This document shows, one piece after another, positions 1 to 6,139 of a DNA stretch of 6,182 nt. The notes beneath the pieces are model-generated. The model had not been told where the DNA came from, searched no databases, and was given only the letters and a program-made list of their open reading frames with translations. A program made the position numbers and the translations under genes. The stretch lies in assembly GCA_025927795.1 (NCBI GenBank), contig JAICKT010000266.1, positions 1-6,182 on the forward strand. Direction: 5' to 3'. Source of the DNA: Parafilimonas sp. Lineage in GTDB: Bacteria > Bacteroidota > Bacteroidia > Chitinophagales > Chitinophagaceae. The first letter of the stretch is position 1. Each line of letters opens with the position of its first letter.

Positions 1-63
1 AAATTTTATTTACTGCCTGCCGTTAAAAAACAAAATATAACTTTTGAAGTATCGCGAGGTTAA
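1..63 (+). CDS. Possible C-terminal tail of an upstream gene (partial)
   Basis: Frame 1 is open from the first base and ends in TAA at 61-63, giving about 20 residues that finish NITFEVSRG. The tail reads like a beta-strand ending a globular or secreted protein, and it would converge on priA, whose stop lies 21 bp further on. Twenty codons is far too little to identify a family, and an open frame this short can occur by chance. No promoter or hairpin terminator is visible in 1-84. Confidence 0.2.
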   Translation, partial: KFYLLPAVKKQNITFEVSRG

Positions 64-84
64 AATCAGAGCCACACGTAAAAC

Positions 85-2997
85 TTATACCGGGTCAACA
101 TCAGCAATTATGCTTACACTGCGATAACGCTTATTAAATTTTATAATAGCAGTCTGTTGTTCAATCTGCAATTTACATTGATTAATAAGCGCTGCATTTT
201 TAGGAAGCTTAATTAATACATCCCACAAATATTGATTGCGTATGCGGTTAACAACCGGTTGTGCAGGCCCTGTAATATATTGTTCAAAATCTTTTTTAAT
301 GCCCATCACCAAAATGTTCGCCGCTTCTTCAGACACATAATTTTCCTTGTGCTTAAATGTAAGATGTATCAATCTTGTGAAAGGCGGATAATGATAACGC
401 ATGCGGCTTTGAATTTCAAAATCGTACAACGCTTTATAATCATGCGCCATCACAAATTGCAGCACTGGATGTTTTGTATTGCTTACCTGTATTAAAACTT
501 TGCCGAGATTATCTTTTCTTCCAGCACGACCGCTTACCTGTTCCATTAATTGAAATGCACGTTCATTCACACGAAAATCAGCAAAGTATAAAAGACTATC
601 AGCATCTAAAATACCAACGAGGTTTACGTGTTCAAAATCCAAGCCTTTTACAATCATTTGCGTGCCTACCAATAAATTTATTTTTTGTTGTTCGAATAAT
701 TTTATCAGGGTGTCATGATTATTTTTTCCTTTCATCGTATCATAATCCATACGCGCCACTCTTGCTGAATGAAAAGTTTCTGCAACAAGTTCTTCAATCT
801 TTTCTGTACCAAAATTGCGCTGTTTAAAATCGTGACTGCCGCATTGCGGGCATGTATATAACACAGGATATTCTGTGCCGCAATAATGACAAACCATTTT
901 ATTTTTTGCTTTGTGATAAGTGAGCGTTACATCACAGTTCTGGCATTGCGGAATCCAGCCGCAAACATTGCAAACGATGTATGGTGTATAGCCGCGGCGA
1001 TTTTGAAAAAGTATAACCTGTTTATTTTCTGCAAGCGAAACATCAATTGCTTCTTTAAGCTGAGGAGAAATTAAAATTTTTTCTTTTGATGAGAGCGCTT
1101 TAATATCAACCAGCTCAATTGTGGGATGTGCAGCGTTACCATAGCGTTCTTCTAATTCAACCAACGCATACTTATTTGTTTGCGCATTATAATATGATTC
1201 GATAGAAGGTGTAGCGCTGCCCAATAAAACTTTTGCAGTGTCAAACAAAGAAGCATAATAAACGGCGGCATCTCTTGCATGATAACGTGGTGCAGGATCT
1301 TGTTGCTTGTACGACGCATCGTGCTCTTCGTCTGCAATTATTAAACCCAATGCTGTAAACGGAAGGAACAAAGAAGAGCGAGCTCCGAGTATAATTTTTA
1401 TCTCGTTGTTTTTTACACGGTTCCATATTTCCACTCTTTCATTAGGGTTAAATTTTGAATGATACACTGCAATGTAACCGCCAAAATGTTTTTGCAACCT
1501 GCGAATTATTTGTGCAGTTAAAGCAATTTCAGGCAGCATATATAAAACCTGTTTGCCCGCTTGTATATATTGTTCAATAAGCTTTATATACAATTGTGTT
1601 TTGCCGCTTGCCGTTGCGCCATGTAATAAACAAACATTTTTATCTTTAAATGAATCTTCAATTTCAAGAAGGGCTTTTTGTTGTGCGTCCGATAAGGTGA
1701 AATCAATAAAAATATTTTTTGGTAAACTATGTATGCGATTAATGGAACGTTTTTCTGAAAGCAGAATATTCTTATCAAGCAAGCCTTTTAATTGTGCTAA
1801 TGAGGCGTTTGATTTTTTTAGCAGCTCAGATTGTGTAACCTCGTTGTTATTTTTTATAAGATGCAGATAAGATAAAAGTAATTCCATTTGTTTTGGTGCA
1901 CGTGAAGAAGTATTCAGCAATTCAGAAAGTTTTTCTTCATCGCGATATTGCGGATGCAAAATGATGTACGTTTCATTTTTCTCTTTATATTTTTCTTTCA
2001 GCTCTTCCCAAACATGGCAAACATTTTTTTCAATCAGTTTTTTTATAACCGGATACACTTGTGATGAATCCAGCAACTGCTGCACTTCACTCAGCTTTAA
2101 TTCTTTTTTAATGCTCAGCGCTTCGGCAACAATATATTCACGGTCACTAAGGTTTGTAAAATCTTCATCGTGTTCTTCGTTCCAAACTAAAATGGTTTCG
2201 CTTGATAATTTTAAATTTGAAGGCATCGCAGCCTGCATCACTTCACCTTCACTGCACATATAATAATCTGCAATCCATTGCCACAATTGCAATTGCTGGT
2301 TGAATAACAGCGGTTCATCATCTAAAATATTTATTAAAGGTCGCGGCTCAAAGGCTACAGGCTTTTCATTTATTATTTGTTTGATGATGCCGGAATATCT
2401 TTTGTTTTTTAGTTGCACTTCTGCACGAATACCGGGTTTAGCGATATTTTTAAATTCTTCCGGAATACTCCATGTGTAATTTTTTGGCAATGCAAGCGGA
2501 ATAATGATTTCTGCAAAAAAAGCGCCCTCGGTCCCTAAAGGGAAGAAGCTTCCCGCAGCTTCGCCGCTGTTTACATTTTTATTTTCCTGTGGTGTAATGG
2601 AAGCAGTTGTTTTTTGCAGTGATAATTTTATTTCAGTGACTTTGTGTTTTATTGTTTCTAATACGCTTTCAAGTTTAGTAATTACTTCTTCATTCTTAAA
2701 GCGAAGTATTGTTAAACCAAAACTTTTTAGATTATTTTCTCTTTCAATATCGTTTCGCTTTACATCTTCGTTTTCATGAATTAAACCATCAACTTCAATT
2801 ATAAGTTTTAACGCATGACAATAAAAATCTACAACGTATAAAGACAATGGGTGCTGTCTTCTGAACTTTAACTTCCACTCATTTGTTTTCAGATAATTCC
2901 AAAGTAGTTCTTCAGCTGGGGTCATTTTATTTCTAAGTGTTTCTGCTTTCTTAAAGATAAGCGGATGTGCGCCATAGTGCATCTTATTAATATCCAC
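85..2997 (-). CDS. priA: Primosomal protein N' (PriA helicase) with N-terminal DUF559 nuclease domain
   Basis: PriA is the 3'-5' superfamily 2 helicase that recognises stalled forks and reloads the replicative helicase. Residues 160-970 are a full PriA of about 811 aa: 3'-DNA-binding domain (about 160-265), winged-helix region (about 285-420), and helicase lobes with Walker A GATASGKT (460-467), DEEH (556-559), GSATPS (593-598), GTQMIVKGLDF (778-788) and QVSGRAGR (820-827). Eight zinc cysteines lie at 676, 679, 685, 688, 703, 706, 716 and 719, and the C-terminus ends in the usual DVDPV. Ahead of this, residues 6-126 are a DUF559 (Vsr-like) endonuclease domain with FRRQHP (45-50), VVDFYC (D57), IIEVDG (E68, D70), H74 and RFKNEEV (99-105). 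The linker 144-160 is encoded by a repeat. The start is GTG at 2995-2997; an in-frame stop lies five codons upstream, and ATG at codon 6 (2980-2982) is an equally good start. The PriA call is near certain. Whether the nuclease domain is active is unknown. Confidence 0.97.
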   Translation of the reverse strand: MDINKMHYGAHPLIFKKAETLRNKMTPAEELLWNYLKTNEWKLKFRRQHPLSLYVVDFYCHALKLIIEVDGLIHENEDVKRNDIERENNLKSFGLTILRFKNEEVITKLESVLETIKHKVTEIKLSLQKTTASITPQENKNVNSGEAAGSFFPLGTEGAFFAEIIIPLALPKNYTWSIPEEFKNIAKPGIRAEVQLKNKRYSGIIKQIINEKPVAFEPRPLINILDDEPLLFNQQLQLWQWIADYYMCSEGEVMQAAMPSNLKLSSETILVWNEEHDEDFTNLSDREYIVAEALSIKKELKLSEVQQLLDSSQVYPVIKKLIEKNVCHVWEELKEKYKEKNETYIILHPQYRDEEKLSELLNTSSRAPKQMELLLSYLHLIKNNNEVTQSELLKKSNASLAQLKGLLDKNILLSEKRSINRIHSLPKNIFIDFTLSDAQQKALLEIEDSFKDKNVCLLHGATASGKTQLYIKLIEQYIQAGKQVLYMLPEIALTAQIIRRLQKHFGGYIAVYHSKFNPNERVEIWNRVKNNEIKIILGARSSLFLPFTALGLIIADEEHDASYKQQDPAPRYHARDAAVYYASLFDTAKVLLGSATPSIESYYNAQTNKYALVELEERYGNAAHPTIELVDIKALSSKEKILISPQLKEAIDVSLAENKQVILFQNRRGYTPYIVCNVCGWIPQCQNCDVTLTYHKAKNKMVCHYCGTEYPVLYTCPQCGSHDFKQRNFGTEKIEELVAETFHSARVARMDYDTMKGKNNHDTLIKLFEQQKINLLVGTQMIVKGLDFEHVNLVGILDADSLLYFADFRVNERAFQLMEQVSGRAGRKDNLGKVLIQVSNTKHPVLQFVMAHDYKALYDFEIQSRMRYHYPPFTRLIHLTFKHKENYVSEEAANILVMGIKKDFEQYITGPAQPVVNRIRNQYLWDVLIKLPKNAALINQCKLQIEQQTAIIKFNKRYRSVSIIADVDPV
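2519..2543 (+). repeat. Left inverted-repeat copy, inside the priA linker
   Basis: This 25 bp segment starts AAAGCGCCC and ends CCCTAAAGGGA. It matches the reverse complement of 3044-3066 at about 19 of 23 aligned positions, including the outer AAAGC and the whole inner 11-mer CCCTAAAGGGA. The inner part, TCCCTAAAGGGA, is itself near-palindromic. It is translated on the minus strand as part of the linker FFPLGTEGAFF between the DUF559 and PriA domains. A run of seven A's (2515-2521) overlaps its outer edge. Confidence 0.8.
2540..2569. repeat. Tandem hairpins inside the left repeat
   Basis: Immediately inside the left inverted repeat are two short inverted repeats. The first has arms GGGAAG (2540-2545) and CTTCCC (2549-2554) with a 3-base loop. 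The second has arms CAGC (2556-2559) and GCTG (2566-2569) around TTCGCC. The GC-rich patch stands out from the AT-rich surroundings and encodes the low-complexity linker SGEAAGSFFP. The right copy lacks these extra hairpins. Confidence 0.6.
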
Positions 2998-3043
2998 GAA
3001 TGAATTAAATTATTGAGCGATAAAATATCACGAAGATAATAAC

Positions 3044-3066
3044 TCCCTTTAGGGGTTGGGGGCTTT
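3044..3066 (-). repeat. Right inverted-repeat copy, overlapping the plsC stop
   Basis: On the minus strand this 23 bp segment reads AAAGCCCCCAACCCC followed by TAAAGGGA, in the opposite orientation to the copy at 2519-2543. It resembles the CCCCCTAACCCCCTAAAGGGGGA repeat that I recognise from Bacteroidota intergenic regions. It supplies the last plsC codons (KAPNP) and its TAA stop at 3049-3051. The CCCCTAAAGGG core could pair on itself, but its loop is too small to call a terminator. Confidence 0.8.
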
Positions 3067-3837
3067 GTATTGTGTTAACGCTTCTTCCATTATCTTATAT
3101 ACTTTTTGTTTTAATAATTGTACGTCCTGTTTTGTGGTATAACTATCAACAGTAATTTCATCTAAAAAAATACAACGGCTTATGCCGGGCGTTAAAGTAA
3201 AAATACTTTTCCAGTGCAGGCGTTTTGTATTGTCAATAAATAATATTGGTTTAATGGAAGTTTGCGTATCAATCGCTGTTCTGAATGCGCCATCATAAAA
3301 ATCTTTTAGCGGCTTATCAGTTTCATTAAAAGTTCCTTCAGGGAAAATAAAAATAGAAATACCTTTTGAAATCGCCGCTTTTAATGCACGAACACTTTTG
3401 GCACGGTGCTCCGCATCTCGTCTATCAACCACTATAACGGCAGCGCGATAAATTAAACCGAACACAGGATATTTTACCATTTCATATTTACCCAAAACCC
3501 TCACCGGCTGGTGCATGCAACGTACCGCAGATGGTATATCAAGATAAGATGAATGATTGGCTACAAAAATGTACTGCCGGCTGCAATCATGCGGCACTTC
3601 ATAAATTTCTTTATGGCGAATACCGGTTAAAAAATACCAGCATTTTCCCCAGATTCTGCAAACAACATAAACAAGATTTCCGCCTTTAATTTTTCCGCGT
3701 AAAAGAATAAACAACACCAGCACAAAAACAATCATCATTAATAAAACGAAAATTATTAAAGCATATATGCAATAAATAAATTGTAGTATCCGCAGAAAAA
3801 ATTTCACGCTTTTAAAATAAGTATTTATCTCATTCAA
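3049..3837 (-). CDS. plsC: 1-acyl-sn-glycerol-3-phosphate acyltransferase family protein (PlsC-like)
   Basis: Members of this family transfer a fatty acyl chain to lysophosphatidic acid to make phosphatidic acid at the inner face of the cytoplasmic membrane; some relatives acylate other lipids. The 262-aa protein has a long hydrophobic segment at about 14-46 that should anchor it. The acyltransferase signatures follow in order: NHSSYLD (94-100) carrying the catalytic H95-x4-D100, RVLGKYEM (113-120), the glycine-poor equivalent of the third block ending IVVDRR (135-140), FPEGT (165-169), and KPILFID (196-202). The apparent start is TTG at 3835-3837; GTG at codon 11 is an alternative, and no ATG occurs before codon 34. 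The last residues KAPNP and the stop come from the repeat at 3044-3066, so the native C-terminus may have differed. The gene lies 51 bp upstream of priA on the same strand, so co-transcription is possible. The family is clear; the exact acyl acceptor is inferred. Confidence 0.9.
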   Translation of the reverse strand: MNEINTYFKSVKFFLRILQFIYCIYALIIFVLLMMIVFVLVLFILLRGKIKGGNLVYVVCRIWGKCWYFLTGIRHKEIYEVPHDCSRQYIFVANHSSYLDIPSAVRCMHQPVRVLGKYEMVKYPVFGLIYRAAVIVVDRRDAEHRAKSVRALKAAISKGISIFIFPEGTFNETDKPLKDFYDGAFRTAIDTQTSIKPILFIDNTKRLHWKSIFTLTPGISRCIFLDEITVDSYTTKQDVQLLKQKVYKIMEEALTQYKAPNP

Positions 3838-3888
3838 AATAACTTTTATCAGCAGCGCTTCTTGCTTATAAAAGCCGGGGCACTAATA

Positions 3889-3917
3889 TTGCTGTTTGTT
3901 TTGTTCATATAAATATG
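3889..3917 (+). promoter_or_regulatory. Weak Bacteroidota-type promoter candidate for the glycoside hydrolase gene
   Basis: The 84 bp gap between the divergent plsC and hydrolase genes must hold start signals for the hydrolase and possibly plsC. A TTG at 3889-3891 is followed 18 bp later by TAAATATG (3910-3917), one mismatch from the Bacteroidota -7 consensus TAnnTTTG. The box ends only four bases before the ATG at 3922, so if it were used the transcript would be nearly leaderless or translation would begin at the second ATG (3940-3942). No matching box was found for plsC, and no Shine-Dalgarno sequence is visible. Confidence 0.25.
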
Positions 3918-3921
3918 CTGC

Positions 3922-5133
3922 ATGCCGTTTAATAAATTTATGTTTTGTACGGGGATTGAAAACAGTTATCCAACCATTTTGTTGCCGGACAATAGTGTAA
4001 AGCGCGTTGATGAAATGGAGAAAGCGCATCACTATAAAAGATGGGAAGAAGATTTTAAGCTGGTAAAAGAAATGGGCATTGATTTTTTACGATATGGCCC
4101 GCCATACTATAAAACCCATATTGCGCCGGGAAAATATGATTGGGATTTTACTGATATAACGTTTGCAAAGCTGCGCGAATTAAATATATGTCCCATAGTT
4201 GATCTTTGCCATTTTGGTGTACCGGACTGGATGGGTAATTTTCAAAATCCTGAATTTCCTGAATTGTTTGCGGAATATGCGAAAGCATTTGCGCAGCGGT
4301 TTCCCTACATTCAATATTACACACCGGTTAATGAAATTTTTATTGCGGCAACTTTTTCTGCACAATATGGCTGGTGGAATGAACGGCTTTCATCAGACAA
4401 AAGTTTTGTAACGGCACTAAAAAATTTGTGCAAGGCAAATGTGCTGGCAATGCGTGCAATTGTTGAAGTGCAGCCCGAAGCTGTTTTCATACAAAGTGAA
4501 TCATCAGAATATTTTCATGCCGCAGATCCGCCTGCAGAAACATTAGCTTTCTTTCTTAATCAAAAAAGATTTCTTGCGCTCGATCTTACTTATGGTTATC
4601 GCATAACTGCCACCATGTATGAATACCTTTTAGATAATGGTATGACAAAAGAAGAATATCACTGGTTTGCAGATAATCAACTAAAGCTGCGCTGTATTAT
4701 GGGTAATGATTATTATGCTACCAACGAACATATTATTCGCGCAGACGGAAGCATGGAAGCATCGGGAGAAGTTTTTGGCTACTACCTTATAACGCAACAA
4801 TATTTCAGGCGATACCGGTTGCCGGTTATGCATACAGAAACAAATATAAAAATGCCCTGGGGTGTTTATTGGCTGCAAAAACAATTTGCCAATGTGCATC
4901 GCTTAAAAAATGATGGTGTGCCGATAATTGGCTTTACCTGGTATAGTTTAATACACCAGGTTGATTGGGATTCTGCTTTGCGTAAGGATGATGGTGTTAT
5001 AAATGAGTTGGGCTTGTATGATATGAACCGGAAAATAACACCAGTTGGTGAAGCATATAAAAAGCTTATTACAAATTGGAAAGATGTAATCGGTTCGGAA
5101 AATTATGGCCTGCTATTTAATGTTAATGATTGA
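3922..5133 (+). CDS. Glycoside hydrolase, family 1-like (clan GH-A TIM barrel)
   Basis: GH1 enzymes are retaining beta-glycosidases with two catalytic glutamates. In this 403-aa protein the acid/base candidate is E138 in TPVNE (134-138, for the GH1 T-x-N-E motif at the end of strand 4). The nucleophile candidate is E306 in HTETN (304-308, for I-T-E-N-G at strand 7). Other GH1-like marks are the PGKYDWDFTDI stretch (69-79), the strand-3 block LCHFGVPDWM (95-104), GNDYY (261-265), and GFTWYSLIHQVDW (337-349) where GH1 has WSLLDNFEW. The usual N-terminal Q of the GH1 glycone site is not evident in TGIENSYP. There is no signal peptide, so it is probably cytoplasmic. It is shorter than typical GH1 beta-glucosidases (about 450 aa). 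The start is ATG at 3922; the ATG at codon 7 would also fit. It runs tail-to-tail into the sugar oxidoreductase with an 11 bp overlap. Fold and mechanism are fairly safe; substrate and the claim of activity are not. Confidence 0.82.
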   Translation: MPFNKFMFCTGIENSYPTILLPDNSVKRVDEMEKAHHYKRWEEDFKLVKEMGIDFLRYGPPYYKTHIAPGKYDWDFTDITFAKLRELNICPIVDLCHFGVPDWMGNFQNPEFPELFAEYAKAFAQRFPYIQYYTPVNEIFIAATFSAQYGWWNERLSSDKSFVTALKNLCKANVLAMRAIVEVQPEAVFIQSESSEYFHAADPPAETLAFFLNQKRFLALDLTYGYRITATMYEYLLDNGMTKEEYHWFADNQLKLRCIMGNDYYATNEHIIRADGSMEASGEVFGYYLITQQYFRRYRLPVMHTETNIKMPWGVYWLQKQFANVHRLKNDGVPIIGFTWYSLIHQVDWDSALRKDDGVINELGLYDMNRKITPVGEAYKKLITNWKDVIGSENYGLLFNVND

Positions 5134-6139
5134 GTGAAGCATTATAAATTCTTTCAATTATATCAATCACTTTCAATCCCTCTTCTGCAGTTGCAGTAAT
5201 TGATTTTTTATTGTGCAATACATCAATTACATTTTGAATAACCAATGCATGATTAGCTGCGCTGCCTTTATAATTTCCATAATCGTTTGAAATATTTGAT
5301 TGCAATAATGCGGGCATTGTATAATTTTTTATATGGGAGTATTCAATTTTATCCATGTATTGGCCGCCGATTTTTATACAGCCGTTTTCTGCAATAACGG
5401 TTATACTGCTTTCAAAATTTTTATCCCAAACTGAAGTAGAAAAATGTAAGCAGCCCAGAGAATCATCGCCAAATTCAAATGTTACAATTCCGCTGTCTTC
5501 AAATTCTGTAAGTTGTTTATGATTGAATGATTGCAATCTTGTTTGAATATTTTTTATATCACCAAACAGCCAGTAAAAAATATCTATAAAATGAGAAAAC
5601 TGTGTAAACAAAGTGCCGCCATCAAGGGTTTTGGTGCCATGCCAGTTTACGGGCACATAATAACGTTCGTCACGGTTCCAGAAGCAATTCAATTGCACCG
5701 TGTAAATCTTGTCTAAAATATTTTTCTCGACAATTTCTTTTAAGCAAACAACCGGTGGTGAATAACGGTTTTGCATTACAACAAAAACATGTTTTCCTTT
5801 TTCGTTTGCAGCATTAATTATTTTTTTTGCGGCAGTCGAATGCAGAGCCATTGGTTTTTCAATTACAATATGTTTACCTGCGTTTAAGCAATCAATAGCC
5901 TGTTGTGCATGTAAGCCATTGGGCGTTGCAATATTTATTACATCTGCATTAACATGCTGTTTTAAAAAATCTTTTAGTGAATAAAAAAATGGAACATGAA
6001 AATCTTTAATGGCGAGCTCTGCAGGATTTTTTATATCAATTAAAGCAACTAATTCTGCATCCTTATTTTTTGAAATTACTTCAGCATGTTTTTTTCCAAT
6101 GTGTCCGCAACCAACAACAGCAAATTTTACCTGGCTCAT
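5123..6139 (-). CDS. Gfo/Idh/MocA family NAD(P)-dependent oxidoreductase
   Basis: This family oxidises or reduces hydroxyl groups of sugars, inositols and sugar nucleotides. The 338-aa protein has an N-terminal Rossmann fold with VVGCGHIGKKH (8-18), an acidic residue at the end of the second strand (LID, D35) that favours NAD over NADP, NIATPNGLH (69-77), and EKPMAL (94-99) with the catalytic-site lysine K95. The C-terminal alpha/beta domain follows, with GGTLFTQFSHFID (174-186) containing the conserved H183. In the inositol-dehydrogenase branch an Asp sits four residues before this His; here it is T179, as I recall for the UDP-N-acetyl-glucosaminuronate dehydrogenase (WlbA/WbpB) branch. The length is normal and the protein looks intact. 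It starts at ATG 6137-6139 with only 43 bp upstream in the window, so an operon partner further on cannot be excluded. Its stop overlaps the hydrolase end by 11 bp. The family is certain; the substrate is an inference only. Confidence 0.92.
   Translation of the reverse strand: MSQVKFAVVGCGHIGKKHAEVISKNKDAELVALIDIKNPAELAIKDFHVPFFYSLKDFLKQHVNADVINIATPNGLHAQQAIDCLNAGKHIVIEKPMALHSTAAKKIINAANEKGKHVFVVMQNRYSPPVVCLKEIVEKNILDKIYTVQLNCFWNRDERYYVPVNWHGTKTLDGGTLFTQFSHFIDIFYWLFGDIKNIQTRLQSFNHKQLTEFEDSGIVTFEFGDDSLGCLHFSTSVWDKNFESSITVIAENGCIKIGGQYMDKIEYSHIKNYTMPALLQSNISNDYGNYKGSAANHALVIQNVIDVLHNKKSITATAEEGLKVIDIIERIYNASLNH

Larger units (their letters stand above)
2519..3066. mobile_element. Putative inverted-repeat-bounded DUF559 cassette inserted at the priA 5' end
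   Basis: This stretch of about 548 bp begins and ends with inverted copies of one GC-rich repeat and contains a complete DUF559 endonuclease domain (about 2620-2982, minus strand). Its left edge coincides with the junction to the native PriA sequence (FFAEIIIPL), and its right edge lies inside the last codons of plsC. That is the arrangement expected if a small cassette had dropped between the two genes. DUF559 belongs to the Vsr-like, restriction-endonuclease-fold group; relatives of Vsr act as homing-type nucleases in some phages and introns. No transposase is present and no convincing target-site duplication is seen at the edges, so mobility is inference. The alternative is two independent insertions of a common palindromic repeat beside an older domain fusion. 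Confidence 0.5.

Noticed and set aside
474..827. Plus-strand open frame of 117 codons opposite priA (with similar ones at 232-495, 1553-1870, 1961-2263 and 2504-2779)
   Set aside because: All lie wholly antisense to the conserved priA frame and their translations look compositionally like shadows, with no recognisable motif.
2560..2982. Intein or group I intron as the carrier of the DUF559 domain
   Set aside because: There are no splice-junction Cys/Ser or His-Asn motifs, no N-terminal PriA piece lies before the domain, and the segment lacks intron-like structure around an open frame that simply reads through.
3041..3066. Rho-independent terminator after plsC
   Set aside because: The CCCCTAAAGGGAG fold has a loop of about two bases and no T run follows on the transcribed strand; it fits the dispersed repeat better.
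2515..3070. Classical insertion sequence
   Set aside because: There is no transposase, and I could not find matching direct repeats at the outer edges.
4199..4411. Open frames inside the hydrolase gene (also 4180-4365 and 4681-4899 on the minus strand)
   Set aside because: Fully contained in a conserved coding frame, with no domain or start signal of their own.
4808..4830. Short direct repeat around CCGGTTGCCGGTT in the hydrolase gene
   Set aside because: Only two short units in coding sequence (RLPVM); chance codon similarity.
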